64,000 nucleotides of DNA, taken from Basidiobolus meristosporus CBS 931.73. Taxonomy: Eukaryota; Basidiobolomycota; Basidiobolomycetes; Basidiobolales; Basidiobolaceae. The position numbers and the translations under genes were made by a program. The stretch spans positions 62,001 to 126,000 of the forward strand of contig MCFE01000120.1 of the NCBI GenBank assembly GCA_002104905.1, given 5' to 3'. This document shows positions 59,121-64,000 of the stretch, one piece after another (the first letter of the stretch is position 1; every line of letters starts with the position of its first letter). The notes below the pieces were generated by a model, which saw only the letters and a program-made list of their open reading frames with translations, ran no database searches and had not been told where the DNA came from.

Positions 59121-60982
59121 TTTTTAACATATACAGCAGTGGCAACTGATTTCGCCCAAAAATCATAGGATGATTATTGATCATGGATCATAGATCTTGC
59201 CATATCATTTATTGATCTGTTAGCTTGTTCTGCTACTTCATTTTGCTGTGGGGAGTATAGTACAGTAGTCTCTTGCTTTATCCCATGAATTTTGCAGAAG
59301 TGGATGAAGAGTTTTGAGGTATATTCTCCACCATTGTCAGTGTGTATTTTCTTGATTTTTCACCAGTTTCTCTCTCCATCATAGCTTTAAACTCCCTGAA
59401 CTTAGACAGAGCGTCTTCCATTCTCTCCATGAAGTAGACCCATGTGTATCTTGTATAATCATCAATAAAAGTGATTAAATACTTCATCCCACCTAAGGAT
59501 AAATCTTGCATAGGTCCACACAGATCTGAGTAAATTAAATCTAATTTTTTCTTAGTTTTGATTAACCCAGAGCTCTTGAGTGGTTGTCTGGCTTGTTTCC
59601 CATATATGCAGGCTTCACAGTGCTCCAATTTAGCTGGGGGATCAATTTTCACTCCAGAAATTAGCTGATCTTTGATCATTTTGCACAAATAATCAAAATT
59701 GATGTGCCCAAATCTCCTGTGCCAAAGCATTGGTGTTTCTTCATTTAAGTTACTTATATTGGCTTCCAAATATGATGGAATATAAGTCAACTTGTATAGG
59801 TTCTGGTCTCTGATACCCAAAGCAATATGAGCACCATTTTGATCAGTGATCCTGCATCCAGAATTGTCAAAACTGAAACTGAGTCCTTCTGCTGTGGCCT
59901 TGCTTACAGAAAGTAGGTTCTTGGCTATTTCTGATACATAGAGTACTTCTTTAAAGGTCAGTGTATGGCTTCCTTCACTGCTTCTAAGGTTTACTTGGAT
60001 AGTTCCTTCTCCCACTGCATTATGTGTTCTATTGTCACCCATGAAAACCATCTTAATTGGAATTTCTTGATATAGGGTAAAAAGTTCTTTTTGGTGTGTA
60101 AAGTGTTGAGAAGCTCCAGAGTCAATATACCACGTCTGAGAATCCTTGTTTGTGGTCATATTTAGTGCAGATATGAATAGTCTATCTCCAATTGTTGCAG
60201 CATTTCCATATTCAGGCTTCTTTTGCTGATTATCTTTCTTTTTGAGAAACCGGTCTGATGTGTGTCCTTTCCTTTTGCAGTAGCTGCAAAACAGGTTGCT
60301 GTTGCCTTTGTAGGGTCTTGGGTACCTCCTTTGTTGGTTATCATTGCTTATTAAAGCATTTTCTTCTTCCTTCTTATTAGCGCTTGATTTTCTTAATTCT
60401 TCATCCAGGAGCCTTTCATAAATGTAATTTAAGGTCAAATCTTCAGTTCTGGACTCTAGGGTTGATACAAGGCCCTGAAGCCTGTCTTTCAGGCTATTCA
60501 GGATGGTAACTATCACATCCTCATCAGTAGTTGGTAGGCCCACAGATTCCATCTCATCTACCAGCAGGGTAATTCTGTTTATTAGATTTTTCATTTCTTC
60601 TCCTGGCAGCATCTTTGTAGTAAAGGATTTTTGTCTCAGATACACTTTCTTGGCAGCTGAAAATGACTGGTAGGTGTCTTCTAATGCTTTTCAGGCATTC
60701 TTTGCTGTTTTTGCTCTTGAGCATTGAATTAGCAATTTGTCCTTGACATTAAGGCAAATGCAGTTGAAGGCACTTTGTTCTTTCTTCTGGTACTTTAAGG
60801 CTCCCTCTCCCACGTTTTTAGGAGGGCATTCTTCTCCCATGACAATATCCCAAAGGCCGCTTTCTTGTAGCAGCATCTTCATCTTCACCTTCCACACTTG
60901 GTAGTTAGATCCATCCAACTTTTCAGCAGAGGGAAAAATTCCAGTAATAGCAGTAGTAGACATTGTAGAGAGTGATAGTTTA
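59121..60982 (-). pseudogene. CopF copy 2 gag, protease, integrase (455-codon open part)
   Basis: The gag N-terminus is at 60960-60691 (TTAITGIFPSAEKLDGSNYQVW). The frame 60645-59278 is open for 455 codons: gag C-terminus with UBN2-type motifs, a zinc knuckle CSYCKRKGHTSDRF whose fourth ligand is Phe, protease WYIDSGASQHFTH, the integrase HHCC domain (WHRRFGHINFDYL, CEACIYGKQARQP) and the first part of the catalytic core (YSDLCGPM, ITFIDDYTRYTWVYF). It then frameshifts near 59350, before the DN.GEYTS motif. The remainder of the core is at 59340-59121. A stop near 60690 separates the two gag pieces. Confidence 0.92.
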
Positions 60983-60994
60983 GGGCTCATAACC
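60983..60994 (-). other. CopF half-tRNA primer-binding site (copy 2)
   Basis: The minus strand reads GGTTATGAGCCC immediately inside the 5' LTR, identical to copy 1. Confidence 0.75.
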
Positions 60995-61343
60995 TGTTGT
61001 AAGAGTCTTGGAGATATTGGAAGTGATTGGGAGGACAAGTAGATTATGTGGTTTTCACTTAATCATTTATTGATTGTAAAAGTAGTATTTATACTTTTAC
61101 CAAGTCATGGCATAACAAACACATAGAATAGGTTAAGGAAGGTCCCAAGAACATGTGTGCAAAGTTTGGGGCTGTTTGGACAACTTTGAGAATTTTCATG
61201 TTCTGGGTACCTGGTATTTTGGTGAAAATATTCTAAGTAAATCCCAACAAGGAATTTGGTCAGTATTCTCTAGGATCTGAGGGTAATGATCTAAGTGACT
61301 AAGTTAGGTGAATATTTAGGTGGAATTACAAATTTTCACAACA
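60995..61343 (-). repeat. CopF copy 2 5' LTR
   Basis: 349 bp. It shares several sequence variants with the inverted solo LTR at 61542-61891 that its own partner at 56309-56656 lacks. Confidence 0.93.
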
Positions 61344-61410
61344 GATAGAATTGTGTCAATATTAGAAAATGAGCACATATATATTGGTCAGTATCAGGAG
61401 GCCATTGATT
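61344..61410 (+). repeat. EnD fragment 5, continuation after CopF copy 2
   Basis: This short stretch, starting with the duplicated GATAG, resembles the region beyond the EnD transposase end near 23800-23830. It is too short to say more. Confidence 0.4.
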
Positions 61411-62347
61411 TTTTGATTCCAACTATCTAGTACCTGATTTTCCCTAACCCAAATGTAACTAATCCCAGTTATGGTTTATTTTGCCCATCTCAAAATCTAT
61501 TTTTAGCTGTTACACCTGATCTACTTTCATGTGGTCATTACTGTTGTAAAAAATTTGTAATTCCACCTAAATATTCACCTAACTTAGTCACTTAGATCAT
61601 TACCTTCAAATCCTAGAGAATACTGACCAGATTCCTTGTCGGGATTTACTTAGAATATTTTCACCAAAATACCAGGTACCCAGAACATGAAAATTCTCAA
61701 AGTTGTCCAAACAGCCCCAAACTTTGCACACATGTTCTTGGGACCTTCCTTAACCTATTCTATGTGTTTGTTATGCCATGACTTGGTAAAAGTATAAATA
61801 CTACTTTTACAATCAATAAATCATTAAGTGAAAACCACATAATCTACTTGTTCTCCCAATCACTTCCAATATCTCCAAGACTCTTACAACAATTACATCT
61901 TCAACTAATCTGCCAAGTCTTTCCAAGTAATAGATCTATCCAACCATTAAGCAGTTGCCAAGACTGATCCAGTCTCTTAGTGCTTACTAATTCAACTTGA
62001 TCAGAAAAGTACAAACAAAGCTTGCTGAGCATTTTGGTTTAGTGTGTGTCTTAACAAAATTAAGTTTGTGTCTCAGCAAAAATAAGAACTCAACAATTCT
62101 GCTCTAGTTTCTGCCTAAGCCTAGCATATCTAGCACTCTCAAAAACACCAAGCCTAGCCTATGTAGCAAGCCAACTCTGTTATCTATATAGCCAAGACTA
62201 GCTATGTCTAAGACCAATATCAGACCAGAATCTCTCCGCTAGTATCTTCACCACTCTCTGACAATTCAAAGTTTCTGTACTTAACTGTCCCTTTGGTTCA
62301 GTTAAACTATTAATGAGTTCTATTGTGCTTTTCTCTTGGATACAACA
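61411..62347 (+). repeat. GypB LTR, inverted and 5'-truncated, split by a CopF LTR
   Basis: The reverse complement of the GypB LTR is recognisable from CTAGTACCTGATTTTCCCTAACC (near 61430) to CTCTTGGATACAACA at 62347, apart from the CopF LTR at 61542-61891. The first ~60 bp of the LTR are missing. Confidence 0.8.
61542..61891 (+). repeat. CopF solo LTR, inverted (TSD ATTAC)
   Basis: 350 bp, TGTTGTAAAAAATTTG...CTCTTACAACA, flanked by ATTAC at 61537-61541 and 61892-61896. It forms a long inverted repeat with the CopF copy 2 5' LTR 198 bp away. Confidence 0.93.
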
Positions 62348-62882
62348 GTCACTTTGATCATTGTCTACAGATTTTAGAGAATTCTGGCCAAATTCCTTCT
62401 TGACATTTATGTAGTAACTTCTCATGTTCTGGGCACCTAATGTTTTGGGTGAAAATATTCTATTTGTCCAAACAGCACCAAACTCTGTGCATATGTTCAT
62501 GGGATCTTCCTAAGCATATCCTACTTGTTTGTTTTGCCAAGATTATGTATATGCATAAGCACTACCTTTACATTCAATAAATCATTTAGTGAGAACCACA
62601 CAATCCACTTGTTCTCTCAATCACTGCCAATATCTCCAAAACTCTTACCAAATATTTGTCACCTCCTGGGAGCTATATTGGTGAAATACCATAAGTTGTC
62701 CAAAGAACCCCAACCTTTGCACCCACACTGTCAGGATTGTCCAAAATATCCTCTACAGGTTTGCTTAGCCAAGACCATGTAACAGTATAAATACTACTTT
62801 TACACTCAGTAAATCATCAAGTGAAAACTCTATAATCAACTTTTACTCCCAATCACTTAAAATATCCACAAAATTCCTGCAA
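62348..62882 (+). repeat. Two diverged CopF-type LTR relics in tandem, inverted
   Basis: Two consecutive relics end CCAAAACTCTTACCA (about 62651) and CCACAAAATTCCTGCAATA (about 62882). Both contain the LTR landmarks CCAAACAGC/CCAAAGAACC...TTTGCAC, AGTATAAATACTACTTTTACA-like and AATAAATCAT. They are older than the other CopF LTRs. Confidence 0.7.
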
Positions 62883-64000
62883 TAATTCCAAGCTTCAACG
62901 TGACCCAATGGCGGAGGAACTAGTTAAGATCTCATGAAGTCAATGGAAGGGTTGGTTAGCAATGGGGAATGGTCAAGTTGAGTTGTCAATCTAAATGATC
63001 TCAACATCATCAAGCTCCACTGAAGCCAGAGCACTGTATCCATCAGCAAAAAGCCGATCATAAGCAGCCATTATAAGCTTGTAACATTTTCCAATGCCCA
63101 CATCATATTTCTACACTTTTCCGCAGTACTTGTGACATGCAACCTGCTTCTGGTATACACAAACAGTAGTTTCCAGCATCGTAAAGGCCAACGATGCAAG
63201 AATATAAGGCATCAACTCTCATCCAGACCAGATACCAGCATAGTAGGAAATGGTTGAGACTGCTACCAAAAACCATCAAGCCACCCGATCGGATCTGGTC
63301 CACGAACCCATCGGGCTATCAGCGAAACCTATGGGGCGCATGATTCATTGACCGCTACTGGCTTTCCCCGATGCAACGATTTCTTTAGGGAGGAATCTAA
63401 TAGCCTGCATCTCATCCTTCAGCCCGGATGCACCACGCTTACAATCAATTGGAGGTGGTATCCAATGGGGGGGATCCAGTTGTAGAAATGGTTTATTAAA
63501 TAATGTGCGATCCCTAGTTAGGGAGAAGTCAATATCAGATGGACATACGGTAATGAGTTGCATTATATAATTCCCGAGCGAGGGAGGACAAGATCCCTAC
63601 CGGATGGATAGAGTTCACATCTCAAACCACTCGGGAAGTCTAGTGGGACATGTTAGATATCCGCGATGACGTCGAGACATTGATTCGGGCCACAGCGACC
63701 TGAAGATCTATTTCTCTTTCAGTTCCGTGTCCAGAATCACCACTGGCTGCGGCTCTCCCTCGAACGAAAGAAGTGGCTTATCCATGTGGGAAGGTACGGC
63801 GTTAGTGTATTGGGGGGTGGTTGAAGTGGGCTTGACATCGACCAGCGGATGCCCGTTGCCTCCCTTGTTGAACGAGATTAATGGTTTGATTTTTTGCGAG
63901 CGCAGATTCTTCGACAGGGCCTCCTCGGGCTTTAGATCCAGTTGGAGTAGAGGCTGACCAGGATTGCGGCGGGAGACGGTGGTTCGAGAGCGTGACAAGC
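62883..64000. other. GC-richer, apparently single-copy DNA with possible split gene
   Basis: Base composition changes and no repeat of the window is found here. Minus-strand frames at 63998-63708 and 63563-63345 share a short motif: QPLLQLDL, KPLISFNKG and KPLLSFEGE in the first, KPFLQLDPP in the second. This could be two exons of one gene encoding a low-complexity protein, separated by an intron of roughly 100-200 bp, with the 5' end beyond the window. No domain is recognised, and the splice sites were not fixed. Nothing is assigned in 62883-63340. Confidence 0.35.
63708..63998 (-). CDS. Hypothetical protein fragment with KPLL(S/Q)(F/L) motif repeats
   Basis: The frame of 96 codons reaches the window edge, so the first Met at 63998 need not be the real start. 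It is rich in Pro, Lys and Ser and repeats a motif three times (QPLLQLDL, KPLISFNK, KPLLSFEG). It ends at a stop at 63708 unless spliced before that into the 63563-63345 frame. Function unknown. Confidence 0.35.
   Translation of the reverse strand: MSRSRTTVSRRNPGQPLLQLDLKPEEALSKNLRSQKIKPLISFNKGGNGHPLVDVKPTSTTPQYTNAVPSHMDKPLLSFEGEPQPVVILDTELKEK

Larger units (their letters stand above)
56309..61343 (-). mobile_element. CopF copy 2, full-length Ty1/copia element (TSD GATAG)
   Basis: LTRs 56309-56656 and 60995-61343 with GATAG at 56304-56308 and 61344-61348. Total 5035 bp, including a 350-bp solo CopF LTR inserted in integrase. It sits in EnD fragment 5. Confidence 0.95.

Overview
The window is almost entirely a graveyard of nested transposable elements, with about 1.1 kb of probably single-copy DNA at the right edge. 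The mix suggests a TE-rich filamentous fungus: Ty3/gypsy elements including a chromodomain family, a Ty1/copia family primed by half a tRNA, and an EnSpm/CACTA-type DNA transposon. This is inference; basidiomycete versus ascomycete is not resolved, and no rRNA, tRNA or CRISPR was seen. Labels used here: GypA, GypB and GypC are Ty3/gypsy families; LTR-Cp is an LTR related to GypC; LTR-E is an LTR family without visible internal region; CopF is Ty1/copia; EnD is the CACTA-like DNA transposon; MiteG is a short TIR element.

Layout. 1-4375: 5' part of GypA copy A1 (minus strand) with a gag-pol frame that is open for 1316 codons and runs off the left edge; its LTR is inserted in an old copia relic (4376-6927). 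7165-9805: plus-strand gypsy relic, split by the 3' end of a second GypA copy (A2). 9806-17430: broken EnD copies carrying an LTR-E solo LTR, an LTR-Cp solo LTR and a MiteG. 17431-23606: GypB copy B1, containing an LTR-E and a MiteG. 23607-35740: EnD copy 2, split by GypB copy B2 (25894-31794) and an LTR-Cp (33827-34630). 35741-41610: EnD copy 3 with two GypC solo LTRs. 41611-51818: CopF copy 1 with a GypC element (43835-49352) inside. 51819-56308: EnD and CopF fragments with an LTR-E. 56309-61343: CopF copy 2, with perfect 5-bp target duplications. 61344-62882: EnD remnant, inverted GypB LTR and CopF LTRs. 62883-64000: GC-richer, non-repetitive-looking DNA.

Boundaries were set by LTR ends, target-site duplications and by comparing interrupted copies with paralogous uninterrupted copies in the same window. 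Insertion order follows from nesting: EnD and the old copia relic are the oldest layer, then GypB and CopF, then LTR-E, LTR-Cp, GypC, MiteG and GypA inside them.

The best candidate for an undescribed system is EnD. Three copies keep the same arrangement: a Tnp2-like transposase with an N-terminal Cys/His motif, and a divergently transcribed second gene of roughly 600-680 codons that I do not recognise. They share a head-to-head promoter region of about 200-240 bp. All copies here are broken. Other notable points are the open GypA frame with an Asn in place of the second catalytic Asp of its integrase, and a MITE whose core is eight 10-bp repeats.
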